Assembly (NCBI RefSeq): GCF_019352895.1
Contig: NZ_JAAAFX010000004.1
Coordinates: 922,714-986,713, forward strand
Origin: Variovorax boronicumulans
Lineage (GTDB): Bacteria > Pseudomonadota > Gammaproteobacteria > Burkholderiales > Burkholderiaceae_C
DNA: 64,000 nucleotides
Direction: 5' to 3'
The position numbers and the translations under genes are program-made. Under the pieces are notes generated by a model. It saw only the letters and a program-made list of their open reading frames with translations. It ran no database searches and was not told where the DNA came from. Below are positions 19,335 through 28,988 of this stretch, one piece after another; the first letter of the stretch is position 1, and every line of letters begins with the position of its first letter.

Positions 19335-19436
19335 ATGTTTGTCGCCCGTCCGTTCACCCTGAACCCAGCATCCGCCGCCCCGGCCGATGTGGCCGTGTGC
19401 GCAATCATCATCAAAACCACGACCATTAAGGGCTGA
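19335..19436 (+). CDS. asd leader peptide, candidate attenuator
   Basis: A 33-codon ORF (ATG 19335 to TGA 19434-19436), too short for routine annotation. Its C-terminus reads AIIIKTTTIKG: four Ile, three Thr and two Lys codons within nine (19404-19430). Aspartate-semialdehyde dehydrogenase, encoded 99 bp downstream, is the branch enzyme for lysine, threonine, methionine and hence isoleucine, so the codon run matches the pathway end products, as in the E. coli thr operon leader. No Shine-Dalgarno is seen, but a TACAAT box just upstream suggests initiation at or near the mRNA 5' end. The peptide itself probably has no function. Confidence 0.7.
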   Translation: MFVARPFTLNPASAAPADVAVCAIIIKTTTIKG

Positions 19437-19444
19437 TCCAGCCT

Positions 19445-19483
19445 GGTTCGTCGTGCGCCCTCCCCCGGCCCTGACGAGCCGGG
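19445..19483 (+). promoter_or_regulatory. mutually exclusive RNA hairpins of the asd leader
   Basis: Segment 19445-19452 (GGTTCGTC) can pair with 19473-19480 (GACGAGCC) using one G-U pair. Alternatively CCCGGC (19464-19469) pairs with GCCGGG (19478-19483), which uses part of the same strand. A ribosome stalled in the Ile/Thr/Lys run would leave 19445-19452 free; one at the stop codon would partly cover it and favour the second hairpin. A further hairpin TCAGC-CGTT-GCTGA follows at 19488-19501. There is no classic T tract, only TCTTTATCTATT after 19510, so the readout could be termination or translation. Confidence 0.5.
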
Positions 19484-19535
19484 CCCCTCAGCCGTTGCTG
19501 ACCGCGGGAATCTTTATCTATTGAAGGGCGTTGAC

Positions 19536-20693
19536 ATGAGCAAGTTGGTGGGCCTCGTCGGATGGCGCGGCATGGTGGGTTCGGTCCTGATGGACCGCAT
19601 GGTGGCCGAGGGTGACTTCGGTCTGATCGAGCCGGTCTTCTTCTCGACCTCCAATGCCGGCGGCAAGGCCCCGGCGATGGCCAAGAACGAGACCACGCTC
19701 AAGGACGCACACGACATCGACGCGCTGAAGAAGTGCGACATCGTCATCACCGCGCAAGGCGGCGACTACACCAGCGAAGTGTTCCCCAAGCTGCGGGCCG
19801 CCGGCTGGAACGGCCACTGGATCGACGCGGCTTCGACGCTGCGCATGAACGACGACGCGATCATCGTGCTCGACCCGGTCAACCTGCCCGTGATCCAGAA
19901 CGCGCTGGCCAAGGGCGGCAAGAACTGGATCGGCGGCAACTGCACCGTGAGCTGCATGCTGATGGGTGTGGGCGCGCTGTACAAGGCCGGCCTGGTCGAG
20001 TGGATGACCAGCATGACCTACCAGGCGGCCTCGGGTGGCGGCGCGCAGCACATGCGCGAACTGCTGACCCAGTTCGGCACGCTCAACGCCGAAGTGCGTT
20101 CGCTGCTCGACGACCCCAAGTCGGCCATCCTCGAGATTGACCGCAAGGTGCTGCACAAGCAGCAGAACCTGTCGGCCGCCGAGACCGCCAACTTCGGCGC
20201 CCCGCTGGGCGGCTCGCTGATTCCCTGGATCGACAAGGACCTCGGTATCGGCAAGCGCCAGGACGACGCCGACTGGGGCGTCTCCAAGGAAGAGTGGAAG
20301 GGCGGCGCCGAAACCAACAAGATCCTGGGCCAGGGCGCGGGCTTCGGCACCGCGGCCACGCCGGTCGACGGCTTCTGCGTGCGCATCGGCGCGATGCGCT
20401 GCCACAGCCAGGCCCTGACCTTTAAGCTCAAGAAGAACGTGCCGCTGGCCGACATCGAGGCGCTGATCGCCGGCGACAACGCCTGGGCCAAGGTGATTCC
20501 CAACACCCGTGAAGCCACGGTCAAGGACCTCACGCCCGTGGCCGTCACCGGCACCATGGACATCCCGGTGGGCCGCATCCGCAAGCTGGCGATGGGGCCC
20601 GAGTACGTCGGCGCCTTCACCATCGGCGACCAGCTGCTGTGGGGCGCCGCGGAACCGCTGCGCCGCATGCTGCGGATCCTGCTGGAAGCCTGA
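19536..20693 (+). CDS. asd: aspartate-semialdehyde dehydrogenase
   Basis: A 385-residue NADPH-dependent enzyme making L-aspartate-4-semialdehyde from aspartyl phosphate, the branch point to lysine/diaminopimelate, threonine and methionine. The N-terminal [14 protein letters not shown] is the nucleotide-binding loop, and Cys136 in GGNCTVS is the acyl-enzyme cysteine (Cys135 in E. coli). Length and sequence match the Gram-negative Asd type. ATG 19536 follows a GAAGGG site; an upstream TTG would add only five residues. A leader peptide and hairpins precede it. Confidence 0.97.
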   Translation: MSKLVGLVGWRGMVGSVLMDRMVAEGDFGLIEPVFFSTSNAGGKAPAMAKNETTLKDAHDIDALKKCDIVITAQGGDYTSEVFPKLRAAGWNGHWIDAASTLRMNDDAIIVLDPVNLPVIQNALAKGGKNWIGGNCTVSCMLMGVGALYKAGLVEWMTSMTYQAASGGGAQHMRELLTQFGTLNAEVRSLLDDPKSAILEIDRKVLHKQQNLSAAETANFGAPLGGSLIPWIDKDLGIGKRQDDADWGVSKEEWKGGAETNKILGQGAGFGTAATPVDGFCVRIGAMRCHSQALTFKLKKNVPLADIEALIAGDNAWAKVIPNTREATVKDLTPVAVTGTMDIPVGRIRKLAMGPEYVGAFTIGDQLLWGAAEPLRRMLRILLEA

Positions 20694-20861
20694 AGTCGTT
20701 GCGGGACGGAGACATCGCAGGGGCGTGAGTTGCTTGGCCGCAACGGCTCCTCGCTACCGAAGTTGGTGCGCACTGGGTCCCACAGGCCTGTCGCCTTGTC
20801 AGTGTCGGTTGATGATGTTAACGTCCCCTTACACTTTCGGGCCGCGGTGCCCCCCTTCAGC

Positions 20862-23492
20862 ATGACAAGACCTCCGTTGCCTGCGGCCCGCGTTCTGGCC
20901 ACCCGCCCGCCCCGGACGCTTCCGGGCCGGGCGCCGCTTTCCGCGCTCGGCGCGGCCATCGCGCTGGCGCTGGGCGGCGTGGCCTTCGATGCGCAGGCCT
21001 TGTCGCTGGGCCGGATCACGGTGCAGTCGGCGCTCGGCGAACCGCTGCGCGCGGAGATCGACGTCACCGAGATCAGCGCCGCCGAGGCCGAGGGCCTGCG
21101 GGTGAACGTCGGATCGCCGGAGGTTTTCCGCAGTGCCGGCGTGCCCTACAACTCGGCGCTGTCCGACGTGCGCAGCACGCTGCAGCGGCGCGCCGACGGC
21201 CGCTACGTGGTGCGCCTGAGCAGCAACCGCTCGGTCTCCGACCCCTTCATCGACCTGGTGATCGAAGCCAGCTGGGGCTCGGGCCGCATCACGCGCGACT
21301 ACACCGTGCTGCTGGACCCACCGAGCAGCCGGCCCTCCGCCGCCGCAGCAGCGCCCATCGCGCCAACACAAGCCCAGATCAGCCCGCCCGCCGCGCAAGC
21401 GCCGATGGCTTCGGCACCGCCTCGCCCGCGCGCGGTGGCCGCCGCCGTGGCACCGCCCCCGCCCGCTCCGGCCGCGCCGAGCGAGCCCCCCGCAGCCCGC
21501 GGCGCCGCCGCAGGCGACGGCGGCCAGGTCACGGTCCGCACCGGCGACACCGCCAGCAAGATCGCCGGCGCGCACAAGCCGGCCGAGGTCTCGCTCGACC
21601 AGATGCTGGTGGCCCTGCTGCGCGCCAACCCCAACGCCTTCATCAACGGCAACGTGAACCGCGTGCGTGCCGGCGCGGTGCTCGATCTGCCGAGCGCCGC
21701 ACAGGCCTCGGCCACGCCCGCCGCCGAAGCACGCCGCACCGTGATCGCGCAAAGCCGCGACTTCGGCGACTACCGCCGGCGGCTGGCCGACAACGCACCG
21801 AACGCCAAGGTCGCGGGCGCCGATCGCCAGGCCTCGGGCAAGCTGCAGGCCAACGTCCAGGATCGCAATGCGACCGCCGCCTCGCCCGACAAGCTGACCA
21901 TCGCGCAGGCCCGCGCCGCCGACGACAAGCTGGCGCAGGCGCGCCAGGCCCAGGAAAGCAACGCCCGCCTGGCGGAGCTCTCGAAGAACATCAACGAGCT
22001 GAACAAGCTCCAGGGCGCCGGAGCGCCCGCGGCCGCCGTGGCACCGGCAGGTCCCTCGGCTGCGCCGACCGCCGCGCCCGCTGCGACGGCAAACCCCTCC
22101 GCCGCACCGGCCACACCCGTGGCCGCATCCGCCACGCCCGGCACCCTTCCCGCAGTCGCGGCACCCGCGGCCCTGGCGGCCGCCGCCGCGGCGCCCACCG
22201 CGACCGTGGTCACGCCCCCTGCTGCGGCCGCGGCGTCCGCTCCTCGCGCACCCGCGGCAACCGATGCACCGCCCGCCGAGACCAACTTCCTCGACGAACT
22301 GCTGGGCAACCCGCTGATGCTGGGCGGCGGCGCGCTGATCCTGCTGCTGCTGGCCTTCCTGGCCTATCGCCTGACCCAGAGCCGGCGCCGCGACGCCAGC
22401 GAAAGCGTATTTCTGGAAAGCCGGCTGCCCAAGGATTCCTTCTTCGCGGCCAGCGGAGGCGAATCGGTCGACACCAAGAACCGCAGCTCCATCGTGTCGT
22501 CGCTGTCGTACTCGCCAAGCCAGCTCGACACCGGCGATGTGGACCCGGTGGCGGAGGCCGACGTCTACCTGGCCTATGGCCGCGACCTGCAGGCCGAGGA
22601 GATCCTGCGCGAAGCGCTGCGCATCAATCCGGAGCGCGCGGCCATCCATCTCAAGCTGCTCGAGATCCACGCCAAGCGCCGCGACCTGCGCGCCTACGAG
22701 GCGCTGGCCGCCGACGTCCACAAGCTCACCGGTGGCACCGGCAGCGACTGGAACCGCGTGGTCGACATGGGCAAGGAACTGGACCCGGGCAACCCGCTGT
22801 ATGAAGCGGGCGTGCGCCCCGCAGCCGAAGCCGCCTTGCCGATCGCAGCGGTCGCCGTGGCGGCCGCCACACTGACGCCGCCCCCGCCTCCCGCGGCCGT
22901 GCCGCCGCCGCCGGCCTTCGTCTCCTCCGTCGCGCCGCTGGATTTCGACCTCGATCTCCAGATCCCCGACGCCTATCCGACGACCATGACGGCGCCGATC
23001 ACCGAGCAGCCGGCCATCCAGGCCAATCTGCCCCACCCGCCCAGCCCCGCACCGGCACGCTTCGGACAGGGCCTGCATGACGCGCCGCCGGCGCTGCCGT
23101 CCGATCACGATGCATCGGGCGACTTCGACACCGACTTCAATACCGCCCCCGGCGCCCTGGAAACACCGGGTCTCTCGCTTTCGATCCCGGTCGAGGAGCA
23201 CACCCGGCCCGCGGCCCTGCATGCAGCGCCCAAAGACGACTCCGGCTTCATTGAATTCGACATGAGCGCGCTGTCGGGCCTGAACGGGCGCGATGCCACC
23301 GAGACCGAACCGGGCCGCCTCGAGCCGCTGGACGACAGCGAGAGTCCGCATGCGATCAAGCTCTCGCTGGCCCGCGAACTGCAGGCCCTGGGCGACACCG
23401 AAGGCGCGCGCTCGCTGGTCGAGGAAGTCGAAGCCGAAAGCTTCGGCGACCTGAAGACACAGGCGAAGCAGTTGCTCGCCGAGTGGGCTTGA
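20862..23492 (+). CDS. fimV: FimV-type peptidoglycan-binding polar hub protein
   Basis: An 876-residue inner-membrane protein. An N-terminal export signal leads to the conserved FimV N-terminal domain ([20 protein letters not shown]), then a LysM-like segment at about 223-280 starting [14 protein letters not shown] long Ala/Pro-rich region follows, then one transmembrane helix near 482-502, and a cytoplasmic part with a TPR-like repeat (about 559-630) and the conserved C-terminal FimV helices (last ~40 residues). In Pseudomonas FimV supports type IV pilus assembly and polar localisation. Position between asd and truA is the standard order. The Ala/Pro region is low-complexity and probably fast-evolving. 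Confidence 0.92.
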   Translation: MTRPPLPAARVLATRPPRTLPGRAPLSALGAAIALALGGVAFDAQALSLGRITVQSALGEPLRAEIDVTEISAAEAEGLRVNVGSPEVFRSAGVPYNSALSDVRSTLQRRADGRYVVRLSSNRSVSDPFIDLVIEASWGSGRITRDYTVLLDPPSSRPSAAAAAPIAPTQAQISPPAAQAPMASAPPRPRAVAAAVAPPPPAPAAPSEPPAARGAAAGDGGQVTVRTGDTASKIAGAHKPAEVSLDQMLVALLRANPNAFINGNVNRVRAGAVLDLPSAAQASATPAAEARRTVIAQSRDFGDYRRRLADNAPNAKVAGADRQASGKLQANVQDRNATAASPDKLTIAQARAADDKLAQARQAQESNARLAELSKNINELNKLQGAGAPAAAVAPAGPSAAPTAAPAATANPSAAPATPVAASATPGTLPAVAAPAALAAAAAAPTATVVTPPAAAAASAPRAPAATDAPPAETNFLDELLGNPLMLGGGALILLLLAFLAYRLTQSRRRDASESVFLESRLPKDSFFAASGGESVDTKNRSSIVSSLSYSPSQLDTGDVDPVAEADVYLAYGRDLQAEEILREALRINPERAAIHLKLLEIHAKRRDLRAYEALAADVHKLTGGTGSDWNRVVDMGKELDPGNPLYEAGVRPAAEAALPIAAVAVAAATLTPPPPPAAVPPPPAFVSSVAPLDFDLDLQIPDAYPTTMTAPITEQPAIQANLPHPPSPAPARFGQGLHDAPPALPSDHDASGDFDTDFNTAPGALETPGLSLSIPVEEHTRPAALHAAPKDDSGFIEFDMSALSGLNGRDATETEPGRLEPLDDSESPHAIKLSLARELQALGDTEGARSLVEEVEAESFGDLKTQAKQLLAEWA

Positions 23493-23529
23493 ACACGCGC
23501 GCCGCACCGACCGCGGCCCGCCGACTCCC

Positions 23530-24351
23530 GTGAGGCTGGCCCTCGGCGTCCGCTACAACGGCCAGGCCTACCAGGGCTGGCAGAGCCAGCTGTCGGGCCA
23601 GACCGTGCAGGACAAGCTCGAAGCCGCGCTGGCCCGCTTCGCCGACCGTCCCATCTCCACGCTGTGCGCGGGCCGCACCGACGCCGGTGTGCATGGCCTG
23701 ACCCAGGTGGTGCACTTCGACACCGACATCGAGCGCACGCCCTTTTCCTGGGTGCGCGGCACCAACCGCTACCTGCCGCCGGACATCGCGCTCCAATGGG
23801 CCCATCCGGTGCCCGACGCCTTCCACTGCCGCGCCAGCGCGCTGGCGCGCCGCTACCGCTATGTGCTGTCGCAGTCGCCGGTGCGCCCCAGCCTCGATGC
23901 CGGCCGCGTCGGCTGGTCGATGTACCCGCTGGACGGCGACGCGATGCGCGCCGCGGCCGCGCTGCTGATCGGCCAGCACGACTTCAGCTCCTTCCGCGCC
24001 TCGGCCTGCCAGGCGCGTTCGCCGGTCAAGACGCTGCGCCGCATCGCCATCACGCAGCACGACGCCTCGCCGGACGGCGAGCGCTGCCACTGGCATTTCG
24101 AGTTCGAGGCCGATGCCTTCCTGCACCACATGATCCGCAACCTCATGGGCTGCCTGGTGCGCATCGGCCGGGGCGACGCGCGGCCCGACTGGATCGCCGA
24201 GGTGCTGGCCGCGCGCAGCCGCAAGGTCGCGGCGCCCACCTTTGCCGCGGACGGCCTCTACTTCGTCGGCCCGTTGTACGACGCCGCCTGGGGCCTGCCG
24301 CCCGAGTCGACCTGGCAGGCCGACGACGCTGCGTATGATGGTTCGCCATGA
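23530..24351 (+). CDS. truA: tRNA pseudouridine(38-40) synthase
   Basis: A 273-residue enzyme converting uridines 38-40 of the tRNA anticodon stem to pseudouridine. The catalytic Asp51 lies in the signature GRTDAGVHG. Other conserved parts are the opening [18 protein letters not shown], the HDFSSFRA motif and [11 protein letters not shown]. It begins at GTG 23530 and its stop overlaps the trpF ATG (ATGA), giving translational coupling. Confidence 0.96.
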   Translation: MRLALGVRYNGQAYQGWQSQLSGQTVQDKLEAALARFADRPISTLCAGRTDAGVHGLTQVVHFDTDIERTPFSWVRGTNRYLPPDIALQWAHPVPDAFHCRASALARRYRYVLSQSPVRPSLDAGRVGWSMYPLDGDAMRAAAALLIGQHDFSSFRASACQARSPVKTLRRIAITQHDASPDGERCHWHFEFEADAFLHHMIRNLMGCLVRIGRGDARPDWIAEVLAARSRKVAAPTFAADGLYFVGPLYDAAWGLPPESTWQADDAAYDGSP

Positions 24352-25028
24352 CTTCCGCCTCGCGCATCCGCATCAAGGTCTGCGGCCTCACCCGTGAACA
24401 GGATCTCGACGCGGCCGTGGATGCCGGCGTCGACGCCGTCGGTTTCGTGCTCTACCCGGCCAGCCCGCGCGCCGTGAGCGCCGAGCGCGCCGCCGAACTC
24501 GCGTCGCGGCTGCCGCCCTTCGTCACGCCGGTGCTGCTGTTCGTCAACGAGACGCCGGAGAACACCGTGGCGGCGCTGGCCCGCGTGCGGGGCGCGATGG
24601 CCCAGTTCCATGGCGACGAATCGCCCGCGCAGTGCTCGGATGCGAGCGGCCACGGCGCCTACCGCTTCCTGCGCGCCGCCCGTATTCCGCTGGGTTTGGC
24701 AGGGGCAGGCTTCGACCTCGTAAAATACGCTTCCGATTTCTCCCACGCCCAGGCCATCCTGCTCGACGCCCATGTCGACGGTTATGGCGGTGGCGGCAAG
24801 GCATTCGATTGGTCACTTCTTCCACCCGCCGTCGACGCTCACCTCGTCTTGAGTGGTGGACTCACACCTGCAAACGTGGCCGATGGCATTCGCCAGCTCC
24901 GGCCGCGCTGCCGATCGCTGGCCGTTGACGTGAGTTCCGGCGTCGAGATGTCCAAGGGCATCAAGGACGCCGCCAAGATCCGCGATTTCGTCGCGGCCGT
25001 CAGGGCCGCCGAGCTCGCATCCTCCTGA
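24348..25028 (+). CDS. trpF: phosphoribosylanthranilate isomerase
   Basis: A 226-residue (beta/alpha)8 enzyme of tryptophan synthesis. Catalytic Cys12 lies in the opening strand IKVCGLT, and the catalytic aspartate in [10 protein letters not shown] near residue 198. The phosphate-binding segments [10 protein letters not shown] and [11 protein letters not shown] are intact. ATG overlaps the truA stop. A TTGGCA/TAAAAT pair with 19-bp spacing lies inside the gene at 24696-24726 and might drive trpB. The separate trpF-trpB-trpA block is standard for betaproteobacteria. Confidence 0.96.
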   Translation: MTSASRIRIKVCGLTREQDLDAAVDAGVDAVGFVLYPASPRAVSAERAAELASRLPPFVTPVLLFVNETPENTVAALARVRGAMAQFHGDESPAQCSDASGHGAYRFLRAARIPLGLAGAGFDLVKYASDFSHAQAILLDAHVDGYGGGGKAFDWSLLPPAVDAHLVLSGGLTPANVADGIRQLRPRCRSLAVDVSSGVEMSKGIKDAAKIRDFVAAVRAAELASS

Positions 25029-25078
25029 CCGCCGCACCGTCTTGTTTCCGACGGGCGCGGCCCATCGAATCGAGACCT

Positions 25079-26344
25079 ATGACCTACCAGCAACCCGATG
25101 CCAGCGGCCATTTCGGCCCCTACGGCGGCAGCTTCGCGAGCGAGACGCTCACCCATGCCATCGCCGAACTGCGCGATGCCTACGCCAAGTTCAAGGACGA
25201 CCCGGACTTCCTGGCCGAATTCCACTACGAGCTCAAGCACTTCGTGGGCCGGCCCTCGCCGATCTACCACGCGGCTCGCACCAGCCGCGAGGTGGGCGGC
25301 GCGCAGATCTACCTCAAGCGCGAGGACCTTAACCACACCGGCGCGCACAAGATCAACAACGTGATCGGCCAGGCCATGCTCGCGCGCCGCATGGGCAAGC
25401 CGCGCGTGATCGCCGAGACCGGCGCCGGCCAGCACGGCGTGGCGACAGCCACCATCTGCGCGCGCTACGGCCTCGAATGCGTGGTCTACATGGGCAGCCA
25501 GGACGTGCAGCGCCAGAGCCCCAACGTCTACCGCATGAACCTGCTGGGCGCCACGGTGGTGCCGGTGGAATCGGGCAGCAAGACGCTCAAGGACGCGCTC
25601 AACGAGGCGATGCGCGACTGGGTCACGAACGTGGAAAACACCTTCTACATCATTGGCACCGTGGCCGGCCCGCACCCCTACCCGACCATGGTGCGCGACT
25701 TCCAGAGCGTGATCGGCACCGAATGCATCGAACAGATGCCCTCGATGCTGGCGGCCCAGGGCCTGCTGGGCGACGGCCGCCAACCCGACGCGGTGGTCGC
25801 CTGCGTGGGCGGTGGCAGCAACGCGATGGGCATCTTCCACCCCTACATCCCCTTCGCCGGCACCCGCCTGATCGGCGTCGAGGCGGCGGGCGAGGGCCTG
25901 GACAGCGGCAAGCATTCGGCCTCGATCCTGCGCGGCAGCTCGGGCGTGCTGCACGGCAACCGCACCTACCTGCTGCAGAACGAGGACGGCCAGGTGACCG
26001 AAACCCACAGCATCAGCGCCGGCCTCGACTATCCCGGCGTCGGCCCCGAGCACGCCTACCTGGCGGACATCGGCCGCGCCGAATACGTGGGCATCACCGA
26101 CATGGAGGCGCTCGAAGCCTTCCACTACCTGTGCCGCACGGAGGGCATCATTCCCGCGCTCGAATCCAGCCACGCCGTGGCCCACGCGATGAAGCTCGCC
26201 AAGACCATGCGCACCGACCAGTCGATCCTGGTGAACCTCTCGGGACGCGGCGACAAGGACATCGGCACCGTGGCCGACCTCTCGGGCGTCGATTTCTATG
26301 ACCGCCCTTCCATGCGTGGCCTGAGCGTGAAGGGAGGCAAATGA
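25079..26344 (+). CDS. trpB: tryptophan synthase beta subunit
   Basis: A 421-residue PLP enzyme joining indole and serine. The PLP lysine is Lys91 in NHTGAHKIN, the phosphate-binding glycine loop is [12 protein letters not shown], and the AETGAGQHG segment carries the catalytic glutamate region. It starts 50 bp after trpF. It is separated from trpA by 88 bp of repeat-like sequence, whereas trpB and trpA commonly overlap or abut in other bacteria. Confidence 0.97.
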   Translation: MTYQQPDASGHFGPYGGSFASETLTHAIAELRDAYAKFKDDPDFLAEFHYELKHFVGRPSPIYHAARTSREVGGAQIYLKREDLNHTGAHKINNVIGQAMLARRMGKPRVIAETGAGQHGVATATICARYGLECVVYMGSQDVQRQSPNVYRMNLLGATVVPVESGSKTLKDALNEAMRDWVTNVENTFYIIGTVAGPHPYPTMVRDFQSVIGTECIEQMPSMLAAQGLLGDGRQPDAVVACVGGGSNAMGIFHPYIPFAGTRLIGVEAAGEGLDSGKHSASILRGSSGVLHGNRTYLLQNEDGQVTETHSISAGLDYPGVGPEHAYLADIGRAEYVGITDMEALEAFHYLCRTEGIIPALESSHAVAHAMKLAKTMRTDQSILVNLSGRGDKDIGTVADLSGVDFYDRPSMRGLSVKGGK

Positions 26345-26432
26345 TGAAGTACCCCCACGCTCGCCACTTCGTGTTCTCGCTGCCCCCCGAGGGGGCGCGT
26401 GCCTCCCTAGAGGCGGCTCGTCAGGAGGCACC
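26345..26432. repeat. palindromic REP-like spacer between trpB and trpA
   Basis: This 88-bp spacer holds a tight palindrome GCCCCC-CGA-GGGGGC (26382-26396) and GCCTCC (26401-26406), which can pair either with GAGGC (26410-26414) or with GGAGGC (26424-26429). The latter includes the AGGAGG ribosome-binding site of trpA. GC-rich palindromes of this style are dispersed between genes in Comamonadaceae; that this one is a member of a genomic repeat family is inferred. Confidence 0.5.
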
Positions 26433-27278
26433 ATGAGCCGCATCGCTGCCGCCTTCGAGGCCCTGCAAAAGGACGGGCGCCGCGCGCTCGTGCCCTACGT
26501 CACCGCCGGCTTTCCCTACGCCGACATCACACCCGAGCTCATGCACGGCATGGTCGAGGCCGGTGCCGACGTGATCGAGCTGGGCGTGCCCTTCTCCGAC
26601 CCGATGGCCGACGGTCCCGTGATCCAGAAGGCCGGCGAGGCCGCACTGGCGCTGGGCGTGGGCACGAAGCAGGTGCTGGCCATGGTCGCGGCCTTCCGCC
26701 AGACCAACGACCACACGCCGGTCGTGCTGATGGGCTACGCCAACCCGGTCGAGCGCTACAACGGCGTGCACGGCGAGGGCAGCTTCATCCGCGACGCGGC
26801 CGCCGCCGGCGTCGACGGCCTGCTGGTCGTCGACTACCCGCCCGAGGAATGCGAGGACTTCGCGGCCGACCTGCGCACGGCCGGCATCGACCTGATCTTC
26901 CTGTTGGCGCCCACCAGCACCGACGAGCGCATGGCGCAGGTCGGGCGCATCGCGACCGGCTACGTCTATTACGTCTCGCTCAAGGGCGTGACCGGCGCCG
27001 GCCACCTCGACACCGAAGCGGTCGGCCGCATGGTTCCGCGCATCCGCCAGCACGTGAGCGTGCCGGTGGGCGTGGGCTTCGGCATCCGCGACGCGGCCAC
27101 GGCGCAGGCGGTCGGCTCTGCCGCCGATGCGGTGGTGATCGGCACCCGGATCATCCAGCTGATCGACGGCCAGCCGCGCGAGAAGGTGGTGCCGGCGGTG
27201 CGCGAGTTCCTGTCCGGCATCCGCCAGGCGCTGGACGCCCTGCCCGCGGCTACCCCCAAGAACGCGGCTGGCAGATAA
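26433..27278 (+). CDS. trpA: tryptophan synthase alpha subunit
   Basis: A 281-residue TIM barrel that cleaves indole-3-glycerol phosphate. Catalytic Glu49 (DVIELGVPF) and Asp60 (DPMADGP) are in place, and loop 6 [10 protein letters not shown] is intact. An exceptionally strong AGGAGG precedes the ATG, but an upstream GCCTCC could sequester it in a hairpin. Normal length. Confidence 0.96.
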   Translation: MSRIAAAFEALQKDGRRALVPYVTAGFPYADITPELMHGMVEAGADVIELGVPFSDPMADGPVIQKAGEAALALGVGTKQVLAMVAAFRQTNDHTPVVLMGYANPVERYNGVHGEGSFIRDAAAAGVDGLLVVDYPPEECEDFAADLRTAGIDLIFLLAPTSTDERMAQVGRIATGYVYYVSLKGVTGAGHLDTEAVGRMVPRIRQHVSVPVGVGFGIRDAATAQAVGSAADAVVIGTRIIQLIDGQPREKVVPAVREFLSGIRQALDALPAATPKNAAGR

Positions 27279-27299
27279 TTGCCCGTTGCCTGACCCCAG

Positions 27300-27326
27300 C
27301 CCCTCTTTCACATGGTGGGAGAGGGG
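27300..27326. repeat. imperfect palindrome between trpA and accD
   Basis: Arms CCCCTCTTTCAC (27300-27311) and GTGGGAGAGGGG (27315-27326) with two G-U wobbles and an ATG loop. It sits in the 95-bp trpA-accD spacer with no T tract, so it looks like a dispersed intergenic repeat or mRNA processing/stability hairpin rather than a terminator. Confidence 0.45.
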
Positions 27327-27373
27327 AGCAGATCGTCGCGCGGGCCTGCCCGTGCGAAAACATAGGATTGCCC

Positions 27374-28246
27374 ATGAGCTGGCTTGAAAAACTGCTACCC
27401 CCGAAGATCGCCCAGACCGACCCCAGCGAGCGCCGCCAGATGCCCGAAGGCCTCTGGATCAAGTGCCCGAGCTGCGAGACCGTGCTCTACAAAACCGACC
27501 TCGAGCACAACCAGAACGTCTGCCCGAGCTGCAGCCACCACCACCGCATCGGCGCGCGGGCGCGGCTCGACGCCTTCCTCGACCCCGAAGGCCGCTACGA
27601 ACTGGGCCAGGAAGTGCTGCCGGTCGACGCGCTCAAGTTCAAGGACAGCCGCAAGTACCCCGAGCGGCTCAAGGAAGCGCTGGAGAACACCGGCGAGACC
27701 GACGCGCTGATCGTCATGGGCGGGTCGGTCCACAGCATCAACGTGGTCGTGGCCTGCTTTGAATTCGAATTCATGGGCGGCAGCATGGGCAGCGTGGTCG
27801 GCGAACGCTTCGTGCGCGGCGTCGAGACCGCGATCGAACAGAAGGTGCCCTTCATCTGCTTCACCGCCACCGGCGGCGCGCGCATGCAGGAAGGCCTGCT
27901 GTCGCTGATGCAGATGGCCAAGACCAATTCCGCCCTCACGCACCTGGCGAAGAAGGGCCTGCCCTACATCAGCGTGCTGACCGACCCGACCATGGGCGGC
28001 GTGAGCGCCGGCTTCGCCTTCGTCGGCGATGTGGTGATCGCCGAGCCCAAGGCGCTGATCGGCTTCGCCGGCCCGCGCGTGATCGAATCCACCGTGCGCG
28101 TGACGCTGCCCGAAGGCTTCCAGCGCGCCGAGTTCCTGCAGACCAAGGGCGCGATCGACTTCATCAGCGACCGGCGCGAGCTGCGCAAGACGATTGCCAG
28201 CACCTTGGCGATGCTGCTGCGCCAGCCCGCCGACGCGATTCTCTAG
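27374..28246 (+). CDS. accD: acetyl-CoA carboxylase carboxyltransferase subunit beta
   Basis: A 290-residue subunit transferring CO2 from biotin carboxyl carrier protein to acetyl-CoA, the first committed step of fatty-acid synthesis. The N-terminal zinc ribbon has Cys31, Cys34, Cys50 and Cys53. The carboxyltransferase core contains [24 protein letters not shown] and [12 protein letters not shown] 27374 gives the usual [11 protein letters not shown] start. It is co-oriented with trpA and convergent with yggT. Confidence 0.96.
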   Translation: MSWLEKLLPPKIAQTDPSERRQMPEGLWIKCPSCETVLYKTDLEHNQNVCPSCSHHHRIGARARLDAFLDPEGRYELGQEVLPVDALKFKDSRKYPERLKEALENTGETDALIVMGGSVHSINVVVACFEFEFMGGSMGSVVGERFVRGVETAIEQKVPFICFTATGGARMQEGLLSLMQMAKTNSALTHLAKKGLPYISVLTDPTMGGVSAGFAFVGDVVIAEPKALIGFAGPRVIESTVRVTLPEGFQRAEFLQTKGAIDFISDRRELRKTIASTLAMLLRQPADAIL

Positions 28247-28292
28247 CGCCTGCAAGGCCTGACCCGGCCTCCGCGAGAGGCTGGCGTTTGCC

Positions 28293-28847
28293 TCAGATCA
28301 TGAACACCCGCGCCATCAGGTTGCCCAGCACGATGGCCACGACCTGCAGCAGCACGATGGCGGCCAGCGGCGAGAGGTCGATGCCACCGACCAGCGGGAT
28401 CACGCGGCGCAACGGGCGCACGATGGGTTCGGCCAGGCGCGACACCAGGTCGAGCAGCATGGCCGAGGCGCCCGGCACCCACGACAGCACCGCGTAGACC
28501 AGCAGCAGGGCCGTCAGGCCCGAGACCACCAGCTGCAGCAGGCCGATCAGCGAGACCAGCGGCAGGATCGCGATGCGGCCGAACTGGCCGACCAGCAGCA
28601 ACAGCAGCAGGAACTTCACCATCACCAGCAGCCAGGCCGCCACGGCACTGGCCACGTCCCAGCGCTTGATCGAAGGCACGATGCGCCGCAACGGCATCAC
28701 GATCCAGTCGCTCACCGCGAACACGAAGCGGCCCAGCGGGTTGCCGAAAGGCACGCGGTGGTACTGCATGTACAGCCGCAGCAGGCAGGCGCCGCCCAGC
28801 AGGCCCACGATCACATCGAGCAGGAAAGAGGGGATCTGGTAGAGCAT
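28293..28847 (-). CDS. YggT family integral membrane protein
   Basis: A 184-residue protein with two copies of the YggT unit: hydrophobic helices at about 8-25 and 75-120, each followed by an amphipathic W(I/V)MPLRR or EPIVRPLRRVIPLVGGIDLSPL segment, and a last helix at about 162-180. The PLRR-IP and D-SP-A motifs are the family signatures. YggT proteins are poorly characterised; homologues are linked to cell division, osmotic shock or cytochrome assembly. It converges on accD, with only a weak 5-bp hairpin (28267-28281) between them. Confidence 0.87.
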   Translation of the reverse strand: MLYQIPSFLLDVIVGLLGGACLLRLYMQYHRVPFGNPLGRFVFAVSDWIVMPLRRIVPSIKRWDVASAVAAWLLVMVKFLLLLLLVGQFGRIAILPLVSLIGLLQLVVSGLTALLLVYAVLSWVPGASAMLLDLVSRLAEPIVRPLRRVIPLVGGIDLSPLAAIVLLQVVAIVLGNLMARVFMI

Positions 28848-28988
28848 GGCGCGTGCGGCGTGAAGGGACAGGGATGATAGTCATGCGCGCCGCAGGCCAG
28901 GCGCTTCGGCGCAGGAGTGCAAGGGTCTCTGTCATTCGGGCGCGCATCTGCTACGGTGCAGCTTGCGCCAACTTGTCCTTTCGACACC

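Noticed and set aside
19335..19426. N-terminal extension of the SRPBCC protein on the minus strand to 19426
   Set aside because: The AHSA1 fold starts at ATG 19258 with AGGAGA ahead; the extension would be antisense to the asd leader and has no domain features.
20829..23507. 892-codon frame antisense to fimV
   Set aside because: Shadow of the Ala/Pro-rich fimV sequence; fimV has signal, LysM-like, membrane and TPR features.
28243..28947. 234-codon minus-strand frame overlapping yggT
   Set aside because: It lies on the same strand in a different frame; yggT shows clear membrane helices and family motifs, this frame is Arg/Pro-rich without any.
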